Assembly: GCF_003984625.1 (NCBI RefSeq)
Contig: NZ_RWKH01000022.1
Span: 1 to 64,000, forward strand
Direction of reading: 5' to 3'
DNA length: 64,000 nucleotides
Origin: Variovorax sp. DXTD-1
GTDB lineage: Bacteria > Pseudomonadota > Gammaproteobacteria > Burkholderiales > Burkholderiaceae_C
Under the pieces are notes generated by a model that was not told the DNA's origin, did not search any database, and saw only the letters and a program-made list of their open reading frames with translations. This document shows, piece by piece, positions 41,397 through 48,565 of this stretch (the first letter of the stretch is position 1; each line of letters opens with the position of its first letter). Position numbers and translations under genes: made by a program.

Positions 41397-42565
41397 GCCG
41401 GTCTCCCGAGGATGACGGCGCCTGTGCACAGGCAGCGGTCGTAGGTCACCATGCCGAAGCCGGCGACGAGGCCCAGCTGCGCGTTGGGTACCGCGCGCTT
41501 GCCGGCTTGATCGGTGAGCTGTCGGATCGCCTCGACCATGCCGAGGAAACCACCTGCCGCGCCGGCCTGCCCCGCCGAGAGCTGCCCGCCGCTCGTGTTG
41601 TTCGGAAAGCTGCCGTCGAAAGTCATCGTGTGGGCCTGCACGAAGGCCGGGCCTTCGCCCTTGTCGCAGAAGCCCAGGTCCTCGAACTGCATCATCACGA
41701 TGACGGGGTAGTCGTCGTAGGTCTGCACGAAGTCCAGTTGGGCTGGCTGCACGCCGGCCTGCGCATAGAGGTCGTCGCGGTCCATGCGCCAGCCGCCCTG
41801 CACCATCACCGGGTCTTCGGCATAGGCGTTGTGCCGCTCGATGGCGCCGCGGATGACGGCGTGCGGCAGGCCCAGGTCGCGCGCGCGCTCCTCGCTCATT
41901 ACCAGGAAGGCATCGGCGCCGGCGCAGGGCATCACGCAGTCGAAGAGATGGATGGGGTCGGAGATCGGCCGCGCGGCCATGTACTCATCGAGCGTCAATG
42001 CCTTCTTGAACATTGCATTCGGATTGCCGAGCGCGTTGGTGCGCTGGTCCACGCAGATGCGGCCGAAGTCTTCGCGCTTGGCGCCGTAGGTGCGCATGTA
42101 GTTGGCGGTGATGAAGGCGAAGATCGAGTTCGGTCCGCCCGAGCCGTAGGGGTAGCTCGCGTCCCGCGCAAAGTTGCTGAAGCTGCCGAGCGTCTGGCGG
42201 AAGGAGTCGACATGGTTGGTGTCGGCGCCCACGCAGGCGACGATATCGGCATCGCCCGCCTGCACGGCGCGCGCGGCGCGGCGCAGGCACATCACGCCCG
42301 AGGCGCCGCCGGTGGGCACGTGGTCGAGCCAGCGCGGCGAAAGCCCCAAGTGCTGAGTGACGCCCACGGCCGTGTCGGGCGCGAGCGAAAAGCTGCTGAG
42401 GCACAGGCCGTCGATCTGTTCCTTGGCAACGCCGCTGGACTCGACCAGCGCCTCGATGGCCTGGCCGATGAACCAGTGCGCGGTGCGGGTGGAGTAGCGC
42501 ACGTAGGGCACGGTGATGGGCACGGCGGCCGCAACGCCTTCGTAGGAGAGCCGTTGCCTGGTCAT
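41393..42565 (-). CDS. SCP2-thiolase-like protein, probable Ltp2-type retro-aldolase
   Basis: A 390-residue thiolase-fold protein. In place of the nucleophilic cysteine motif it has VPTGGASGVMCLRRAARAVQ, so the usual Cys is absent, and the late GH motif is replaced in NTSGGQLSAGQAGAAGGFLG. These changes are like the steroid side-chain aldolase Ltp2, which works with a DUF35 partner, and the next gene encodes exactly such a partner. The expected reaction is retro-aldol cleavage of a tertiary beta-hydroxyacyl-CoA to a ketone plus acetyl- or propionyl-CoA. For dioxindole-3-acetyl-CoA this would give isatin and acetyl-CoA. Both stop and start overlap neighbours by 4 bases. The family is clear; the reaction is inference. 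Confidence 0.86.
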   Translation of the reverse strand: MTRQRLSYEGVAAAVPITVPYVRYSTRTAHWFIGQAIEALVESSGVAKEQIDGLCLSSFSLAPDTAVGVTQHLGLSPRWLDHVPTGGASGVMCLRRAARAVQAGDADIVACVGADTNHVDSFRQTLGSFSNFARDASYPYGSGGPNSIFAFITANYMRTYGAKREDFGRICVDQRTNALGNPNAMFKKALTLDEYMAARPISDPIHLFDCVMPCAGADAFLVMSEERARDLGLPHAVIRGAIERHNAYAEDPVMVQGGWRMDRDDLYAQAGVQPAQLDFVQTYDDYPVIVMMQFEDLGFCDKGEGPAFVQAHTMTFDGSFPNNTSGGQLSAGQAGAAGGFLGMVEAIRQLTDQAGKRAVPNAQLGLVAGFGMVTYDRCLCTGAVILGRPA

Positions 42566-44199
42566 GCCTGCCCCACTTGTCTTTTCTTCATCGAGCGCGT
42601 GTCGATGCAATGGCCCTGCCCCGGTAGTGACTGCGCCATCTCGCGCAGCTGGCCACGCTGGATCTTCTGCGACGGCGTAAGCGGCAGCGCATCGACGAAC
42701 GCGACGTAACCCGGCGCCTTGTAATAGGCGAGCTGCGCAAGCGCGTGCTGCACGATGCTTGCTGCAACTTGTTCGCGCTGCGACGCATCGGCGACGTCTT
42801 CGCGCATCACGATGCAGGCCAGCACCTCGTCGCCGCGCACCGCATCGGGCGTCGCAGCCACGGCCGAGGTCTTCACCGCCGGATGCTGATTCAGCACGCT
42901 CTCGACCTCGACGGCCGAGATGTTCTCGCCGCTGCGGCGGATCACATTCTTCTTGCGGTCGACGAAGAAGAAGTTGCCTTCGGCGTCGCGGCGCACCAGG
43001 TCGCCGGTGTGGAACCAGCCGTCGGCCCAGGCTTCGCGCGTGGCCTCTTCGTCCTTCAGGTAGCCGGAGAAGAAGTAGCGCTTCGGGTCGTTGCCGGCCG
43101 AACGCACGAGCAGTTCACCCGGAGCGTCGGTGCCGACATCGCCGCCGTCGTCGCCCACAAGGCGAATCTCGACGAAGTCTTCCTGCCGACCGAAGCAGCT
43201 TGTACCCACGAGGCGCGGCTCGCGGTTGGCCATGATGCAGGCGGCCGCGCCGGTCTCGGTCATGGCCCAGGCCTCGACCAGTGAAAAGCCGAAGCGCTCC
43301 TCGAAGGGTGCGTGGTTCTTGCGGTCCACGCCGGCGCCGAAGCCCCAGCGGATTGCGTGGTCGCGGTCCGCGGCAGACGGCGGGGCCGACAGCAGCATCG
43401 CGGGCATCACGCCAAGGTAGTGCACGATGGTTGCGCCGCTCTCGCGAGCACTGGCCAGCCAGGTCTTCGGATGAAACCGGTCAAGCTGCACCAGGCAACC
43501 GCCCGCCACCAGCACCACCATGGTGGAGAACGCCATCGCATTCATGTGATTGAGCGGCAGCGGCGTGATGACGCGCTCGGCGTCGGGGCGGATGCTGCAC
43601 ACACCGTCGAGGGCGGCGTACCACTCGCCCGCACGCAGGAAGTAGGCGTTGCTCAGGATGCAACCTTTGGGGCGCCCGGTGGTGCCTGACGTGTAGAGCA
43701 GGCCGCATTCGGTGTCGGCGCCGATGGGATCGCCGGACCGAGGTGCTGCGGCCTTGGCGCGGGGCACCGCGTCGTCGGGTCCCATGGTCTCGAAGGGCAC
43801 ACCGGCTTGTGCCGCGGCTGCGCGCAGGTCGTTCGCGCGTTCAGGCAGCGTCACGGCCAGGCCGATCTCGCTGTGGCCGATCAGGTAGACCAGTTCGGCC
43901 GAACGCATCTCGGCATTGATCGGCACCACGCTCACGCCCAGCGCGTTGAGCGCGAACCAGTGGAAAAGGAACGCGGGCCGGTTCTCCAGCAGCAGCCCCA
44001 CCCGATGGCCGTGGCCGTAGCCGGCTTTCGCGTAGGCACTGCGAAGCCGCTCGACCTCGGCGGCTGCCTCGCCCCAGCGGATGGCGCCGGCCGGAATGCC
44101 GTAGGCGGCGGCGGTGACCGACTCGGTAAACAGGAATTCGGCTCGCGGCGTGCGTGCCGCAGTGGCCGCGAAGACTTGATGGACGGTGGCGTGTTGCAT
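42562..44199 (-). CDS. Acyl-CoA synthetase (AMP-forming), ligase 2
   Basis: A 545-residue ANL ligase. Motifs: GLLYTSGTTGRPKGCILSNA, AWAMTETGAAACI, GWFHTGDLVRRDAEGNFFFV, DRKKNVIRRSGENISAVEVE, and the C-terminal LTPSQKIQRGQLRE with the A10 lysine in SQKIQR. It is distinct from ligase 1 in most of the variable core. It lies immediately before the thiolase/DUF35 genes and overlaps the thiolase gene by 4 bases, so it is the best candidate to make the CoA ester used by the retro-aldolase. The start at 44199 is 7 bases after the beta-subunit stop. Confidence 0.92.
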   Translation of the reverse strand: MQHATVHQVFAATAARTPRAEFLFTESVTAAAYGIPAGAIRWGEAAAEVERLRSAYAKAGYGHGHRVGLLLENRPAFLFHWFALNALGVSVVPINAEMRSAELVYLIGHSEIGLAVTLPERANDLRAAAAQAGVPFETMGPDDAVPRAKAAAPRSGDPIGADTECGLLYTSGTTGRPKGCILSNAYFLRAGEWYAALDGVCSIRPDAERVITPLPLNHMNAMAFSTMVVLVAGGCLVQLDRFHPKTWLASARESGATIVHYLGVMPAMLLSAPPSAADRDHAIRWGFGAGVDRKNHAPFEERFGFSLVEAWAMTETGAAACIMANREPRLVGTSCFGRQEDFVEIRLVGDDGGDVGTDAPGELLVRSAGNDPKRYFFSGYLKDEEATREAWADGWFHTGDLVRRDAEGNFFFVDRKKNVIRRSGENISAVEVESVLNQHPAVKTSAVAATPDAVRGDEVLACIVMREDVADASQREQVAASIVQHALAQLAYYKAPGYVAFVDALPLTPSQKIQRGQLREMAQSLPGQGHCIDTRSMKKRQVGQA

Positions 44200-44206
44200 C
44201 GCGTCC

Positions 44207-44707
44207 CTAGATGAAAAGCTGCACGGCAGGCAGCGCCGCGTCGCAGTTGAGCAGGTTCACGCGCTTGAGCGTCATGCGCAGCGTGCCATCTTGCACCGCG
44301 AGGTAGTGGAAGAAGGTGCCGACGTAGAACTGCAGCTCATCGCCCTGCGATTCGGTGTAGTGGAACTCGGTGCGCACCACGAAGCGGTTGCCTTCGGCGT
44401 CGAAGGTCTCGACCACCGGCACCTGCAGCAGGTGGTGGCAGCGGCTCGGCGGTTGCTGTGAAAAGGCACGCGGGCTCTTGAGGCGCTCAATGCGCAGTTC
44501 GCGCAGCAGCTTGTCTTCGTAGAGGTGCGAGGTATGGTTGAGCCCGTCTTCCTGGTCGGGCACCAGCGGCACCCAGTAGAACGCGTCGTCTGTGAAGAGC
44601 GCGTTCCACTCCTGGTAGCGACGGGTGTCGAGCAGGCGCGCTTCGTTCACGACGAAGTCGATCAGGTCCTGGCGGGTGATCTGGGTTGAGATGTCGGCGC
44701 CGGCCAT
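44207..44707 (-). CDS. Rieske oxygenase beta subunit, pair B
   Basis: A 166-residue beta subunit paralogous to the one at 34400: LIDFVVNEARLLDTRRYQEW, NALFTDDAFYWVPLV, YEDKLLRELRIERLKSPRAF, FHYTESQGDELQFYVGTFFH and the ending NCDAALPAVQLFI. It has an 11-residue longer N terminus than pair A. The start codon overlaps the alpha-subunit stop by one base (TGATG), so the two subunits are translationally coupled. It is the copy next to the reductase and ligase 2 genes, and therefore probably the main initial oxygenase of the pathway. Confidence 0.92.
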   Translation of the reverse strand: MAGADISTQITRQDLIDFVVNEARLLDTRRYQEWNALFTDDAFYWVPLVPDQEDGLNHTSHLYEDKLLRELRIERLKSPRAFSQQPPSRCHHLLQVPVVETFDAEGNRFVVRTEFHYTESQGDELQFYVGTFFHYLAVQDGTLRMTLKRVNLLNCDAALPAVQLFI

Positions 44708-46020
44708 CACATCGTCTCCGTCATACGCTGCACCCAGCTGCGGTACTGGTTGCGCATCGGCAGCTCGTTGGTTCCGCCCGTGGTGATTTCGCCGCCCTTC
44801 AGCTCCGACGGGTCGTAGTCGCGGTGCAGGCTGACCCACTCGTTGCCGCTCGCGTGAAGCCCGGCCTGCATGCCGCGATAGGCCTGCAGGTCGTCGTGGC
44901 CCACCACCGAGAACGGCGAGTTGATGAGCCGGTTGTACATGGTGGTGCGCTGCAGCAGCTCGGGCGGCGCGCCCTTCAGGCGGAAGGTCCAGCTCTCGAT
45001 CAGCGTCTTGTCGGCAGAGATCGGCTTGACCACGCGGATTGCCTGGATCGCGCCCTTGATCGTGAGGTTCGGGTAGTACACGGTGTTGTGCCGAGCCATG
45101 CCGAGGATCTGCGCGGTCTTTTCCTCGCCGTAGCGCGCCTTCATGGCGTCGTCGTACTCGGGAATTGCCTTGTACTTGCTGTGGATGCTGAAGTGCACGC
45201 CCGTGAAGCTGTGGCCGTGGTCGTAGGTGCGAATGCCCATGTCCTCGAAGAACTTGTAGTCGGACATGAAAGGCACGAACTGCTCCACGGCCATGGGCTT
45301 GGGCTCGTCGGCAGGCTTGTCGGCCCACATGCGCTTGGCGGTGCCAGCCGAGGACTCGTGCGCCACCATGGGGTGCATCGTGTCGTTGAGGTTCTCTACG
45401 AACATCTTCCAGTTGCACTGGTGCATGAAGCGCAGGCAACCGCCGGCAATCTCGAGCTCGCCTTCCGGCGAGCGGTCGGCCATGTTGTCGATGGAGCTCA
45501 GCGAGTCGCCGAAGTACTCGTCGAAGTCGGGTCCCGCATCATTGATCTTCACGAAGATGAAGCCGCGGTAGCTGCGCACATGCTTCAGCGTGGTCAGGCC
45601 CTTGGCCGACTCGCACTCGTGCAGCGCCGTGTTCTCGTAACCGGTCTTCAGCGGAATGGCCAGCAGCGAGCCGTCGGTCTTGAAGGTCCACGCGTGGTAC
45701 GGGCAGCGAAAGAACTTGCCGGTGTTGCCGCACGGTGCGCTCACCAGGCGCGAACCCTTGTGGGCGCAGCGGTTCATCATCGCGCGCACGCTGCCGTCGG
45801 TGTGGCGCACGACGATCAGCGGGCGGCCGGCGATCTCGTTGTTGATCCAGTCGCCCGGCTTCGGCAACTGGCTCTCATGGCCCACGTAGTTCCAGGTGTT
45901 GGCGAAGAAGTGCTCCTGCTCCAGCTCGAAGATTTCCTGGCTGGTGTACAGGTCGCGGTGCACGCGGTCGTTCTGCACCAGCGCGCGCACGGCTTCAGGG
46001 TTGTCTCGGTACGAAGGCAT
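44707..46020 (-). CDS. Rieske oxygenase alpha subunit, pair B
   Basis: A 437-residue alpha subunit. The Rieske ligands are Cys85, His87 (NRCAHKGS), Cys106 and His109 (FRCPYHAWTFK). The catalytic domain has QCNWKMFVENLNDTMHPMVA with the Asp and His residues, then SIHSKYKAIPEYDDAMKARY and NEWVSLHRDYD. The long upstream open frame overlaps the reductase gene and is a shadow; the ATG at 46020 with the N terminus MPSYRDNPEAVRALVQNDRV matches pair A's MTSYRHHPDRIAALVQDDRV. It stands 16 bases after the reductase gene, so reductase, alpha and beta form a complete three-component dioxygenase. In Variovorax auxin loci an enzyme of this type oxidises indole-3-acetate. Confidence 0.93.
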   Translation of the reverse strand: MPSYRDNPEAVRALVQNDRVHRDLYTSQEIFELEQEHFFANTWNYVGHESQLPKPGDWINNEIAGRPLIVVRHTDGSVRAMMNRCAHKGSRLVSAPCGNTGKFFRCPYHAWTFKTDGSLLAIPLKTGYENTALHECESAKGLTTLKHVRSYRGFIFVKINDAGPDFDEYFGDSLSSIDNMADRSPEGELEIAGGCLRFMHQCNWKMFVENLNDTMHPMVAHESSAGTAKRMWADKPADEPKPMAVEQFVPFMSDYKFFEDMGIRTYDHGHSFTGVHFSIHSKYKAIPEYDDAMKARYGEEKTAQILGMARHNTVYYPNLTIKGAIQAIRVVKPISADKTLIESWTFRLKGAPPELLQRTTMYNRLINSPFSVVGHDDLQAYRGMQAGLHASGNEWVSLHRDYDPSELKGGEITTGGTNELPMRNQYRSWVQRMTETM

Positions 46021-46036
46021 GGTTCTCGTGGCTCCT

Positions 46037-47029
46037 TCACATGTCGAGCACCAGGCGCGCACCCTTGGCGCGCGAGATGCAGATCTGCATGACGTTGCCC
46101 TCCGCCTTCTCGCGGGCCGTGAGCACGTAGTCGCGGTGGTCGATCTCCCCTTCGAGCACGGGCACCGCGCACACGCCGCATTCGCCGCGCTTGCAGTCGA
46201 ACATCGGGTCGCAGCCGTTGTCGATGAGGCAATCGAGAATGCTCTGGTCGGCCGCGACGGTGAAGCGCTGGCCCGACTGGGCAAGCTCCACCTCGAAGGG
46301 CTGGTCGCCTTCCTCGGCGACCGGCTCGGTGAACAGCTCGAAGTGCACGCGGTCGTGCTCCCAGCCGCGCGCCTGGGTGCGGGCCAGCACGACGTCCAGC
46401 ATGACCTTGGGGCCGCAGACGTAGAGGCGGTCGCCGGCGGGCACATCGTCGAGCAGCGTATCGATGTCGAGCGGTGCGCCGGCTTCGGCATCGGCATGCA
46501 AGCGCAGGTCGTCACCGAGCAGCGCCTGCAGCTCGGGCAGGAAGGCCATCAGCTCGCGGCTGCGGCCGGCGTAGTGCATGCGCACCGGCGCCTCTTCGGC
46601 GCGGCGGCGCGCGGCCATGGTGGCCAGCGGCGTCACGCCGATGCCGCCCGCCACCAGCACCGAGCCGCCGGGACCGGTGTGCAACGGAAAGTCGTTCTTC
46701 GGCGCCTCGATGGCGAGGGTATCGCCCTCTTTCAGCTGCTCGTGCATGAAGCGCGAACCACCGCGGCCTTCGGCTTCCTTGCGCACGGCAATCACGTATT
46801 CGGTCGGCGCGTTGGTGGCATTGCGCGTCGTCGCAAAGTTGATCAGCGAGTAGTGGCGCCAGTCGGTCCTGCCATCGGGCAGTTTCACTTGCACGCGGAT
46901 GTGCGCACCGGCGGCAAAGCCGGGCAGCGCACGGCCGTCTGCCGCGCGCAGGCGCAGCATGCGGATGAGCGGATTGAGTGCGCGTGCCTCGGCAACGCGA
47001 AGCTGGAGCGTGGCGGTGGGTGCGGTCAT
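46037..47029 (-). CDS. Class IA (phthalate dioxygenase reductase-like) oxidoreductase
   Basis: A 330-residue electron-transfer flavoprotein with the order flavin - NAD - ferredoxin. The flavin-binding site RHYSLINFATT is typical of FMN class IA reductases. The NAD domain has GPGGSVLVAGGIGVTPLATM and YVCGPKVMLDVVL. The C-terminal plant-type [2Fe-2S] cluster ligands are in FDCKRGECGVCAVPVLEGE, with the last Cys in VMQICISR. It is the only Rieske reductase in the cluster and therefore probably serves both oxygenase pairs. It resembles IacF in role. It is 20 bases after iorB. Confidence 0.93.
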   Translation of the reverse strand: MTAPTATLQLRVAEARALNPLIRMLRLRAADGRALPGFAAGAHIRVQVKLPDGRTDWRHYSLINFATTRNATNAPTEYVIAVRKEAEGRGGSRFMHEQLKEGDTLAIEAPKNDFPLHTGPGGSVLVAGGIGVTPLATMAARRRAEEAPVRMHYAGRSRELMAFLPELQALLGDDLRLHADAEAGAPLDIDTLLDDVPAGDRLYVCGPKVMLDVVLARTQARGWEHDRVHFELFTEPVAEEGDQPFEVELAQSGQRFTVAADQSILDCLIDNGCDPMFDCKRGECGVCAVPVLEGEIDHRDYVLTAREKAEGNVMQICISRAKGARLVLDM

Positions 47030-47049
47030 CGTGCGTCCGTTGTCTCTCT

Positions 47050-48558
47050 TCAGGCCAGTGCGTGCTGCGCCAGCGCGGCTTGCAGCTTGTGGCCGTGTTC
47101 GTCGGCGAGCGCGGCATCGCGCAGTTCGCGCAGGGTGGCGGGCGCGAGCCGGGGGCCGGCGCGTTCCACCGCGCGCATCACGGTGTCGTAGTTGCGAATG
47201 CCGCGCTCATGCGTGTCGCTGTAGCCCTTGACGAGGCGCTGGCACTGCGCGAGTTCCACCGCCAGCTCCGGGTTGTGCCCCGCGGCGGCGGCGATGCGTT
47301 GCAGCCATTCCTCGATGCGGCGGTTTTCCTCGGCATAGCGCATCGTCGAAAGGCGCCAGCGCTTGCATGCCGCAACCATGCGCAGCATCACGTAGCCGTG
47401 CAGCGAGCTGGTCTGAATCACCCGGCCGTGCTGCGTGAATCGCTCGACCAGCTTCTTCGGCCATGTGGAGTTCATGAGCCAGCGGCCGATGCCGCCCGGC
47501 AGCGTCTCGCAGATTTCCTGCAGGCGCGGATGCATGTATTCGTTGATGGCAAGCACCTGGCCGGGCTGCACGCGGGCCTCGTCGCGCACGCGCTCGAAGC
47601 GGGTGGCGCGGGTCTTGAGTGCGGCAACGCGGGCGGTGTCTTCGTAGGACATCCAGAGCGCGAGGTGGCGCGCGGTTTCGCGCAGCAGCCGGTGTGCGCT
47701 GTCGCCGGGCAGCGCCGCAATGGCTGCCATGCGATCGAGGTAGAGGCCGGCATAGGCCGGGTCCTGGTAGTCGATGAGGCGGCGCACGCCTTCGAGCAGG
47801 AAGTCTTGCGTGGCGAGCGGAAAGTCGCGCTGCACGCGCTCGACCAGCGCACGCACGGCCGGGTGGCGTGGTTGCGGCGTCGGCACAGCCGCGGCGGCTT
47901 CCGGCGGTGTCTCACCATCGTCGCCGGCCTGCGCGCGAGCGAATGCGCCTCCAAAGGCATTGAGGCTGGGCTTGACGCCCACGCCGCCGCGCTCGATGGT
48001 CGCTTCGAACTGCGCGCGGCTGAATGGCAACACGCCCGAGCCCGCCAGCGCGCCGAAAAGCACCGCGCTGATCACGCTGCCGGATGCCTCGGCGGCCTGC
48101 GCCATGTCGAAACGGATGAAGCGCTTGGCCGCGCGGGCCGTGTGTGCGAGCAACTGCGTGCTGTCGACGCGGCCGTCGCCCAGCGCGCTTTTCTCGGCAA
48201 TGGAGAACACGCGGTGCGTGGATGCGATGAGGGTGGTGCGGTCGCTGGTGACCAGCCCGCGCTGCACCGCGCGGCCCGCTTCCATGAGTTCCGATGCGAG
48301 CACCACGTCCACATCGCCAGGCAGCGGCATCAGCGCCAGCACGGGGCGGCCGCCATCCGCTTCGGCCTGCGCCGCTGGATAGAGCTCGACGTAGTAGATG
48401 GTGGCCCCCGTGCGCTGCGCCACGCCCGGCACCGAGGTGGTCTGGGCGACGTAGCCGTTGGCTTCGCCCATGTCGACGATCCAGTCGGCGAGCACCCCGC
48501 CGCCCTCCCCGCCCATGGCGAGGATCGCGATCTTGATAGGTTGGGCCTTGGTCGTCAT
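47050..48558 (-). CDS. iorB: Indolepyruvate ferredoxin oxidoreductase beta-like subunit (IorB, long form)
   Basis: A 502-residue protein. The N-terminal 195 residues are the gamma-type 2-ketoacid oxidoreductase domain (AILAMGGEGGGVLADWIVDM, TTSVPGVAQRTGATIYYVEL, DVDVVLASELMEAGRAVQRG). The remaining 300 residues are the alpha-helical DUF6537-type region of long IorB proteins (DPAYAGLYLDRMAAIAA, RHLALWMSYEDTARVA, LVKGYSDTHERGIRNYDTV). I chose the ATG at 48558 because it starts the domain, 7 bases after iorA; an upstream ATG at 48576 would overlap iorA. Together with IorA it would oxidatively decarboxylate an aryl-2-ketoacid to the acyl-CoA, passing electrons to ferredoxin. Confidence 0.9.
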   Translation of the reverse strand: MTTKAQPIKIAILAMGGEGGGVLADWIVDMGEANGYVAQTTSVPGVAQRTGATIYYVELYPAAQAEADGGRPVLALMPLPGDVDVVLASELMEAGRAVQRGLVTSDRTTLIASTHRVFSIAEKSALGDGRVDSTQLLAHTARAAKRFIRFDMAQAAEASGSVISAVLFGALAGSGVLPFSRAQFEATIERGGVGVKPSLNAFGGAFARAQAGDDGETPPEAAAAVPTPQPRHPAVRALVERVQRDFPLATQDFLLEGVRRLIDYQDPAYAGLYLDRMAAIAALPGDSAHRLLRETARHLALWMSYEDTARVAALKTRATRFERVRDEARVQPGQVLAINEYMHPRLQEICETLPGGIGRWLMNSTWPKKLVERFTQHGRVIQTSSLHGYVMLRMVAACKRWRLSTMRYAEENRRIEEWLQRIAAAAGHNPELAVELAQCQRLVKGYSDTHERGIRNYDTVMRAVERAGPRLAPATLRELRDAALADEHGHKLQAALAQHALA

Positions 48559-48565
48559 CGTCGCT

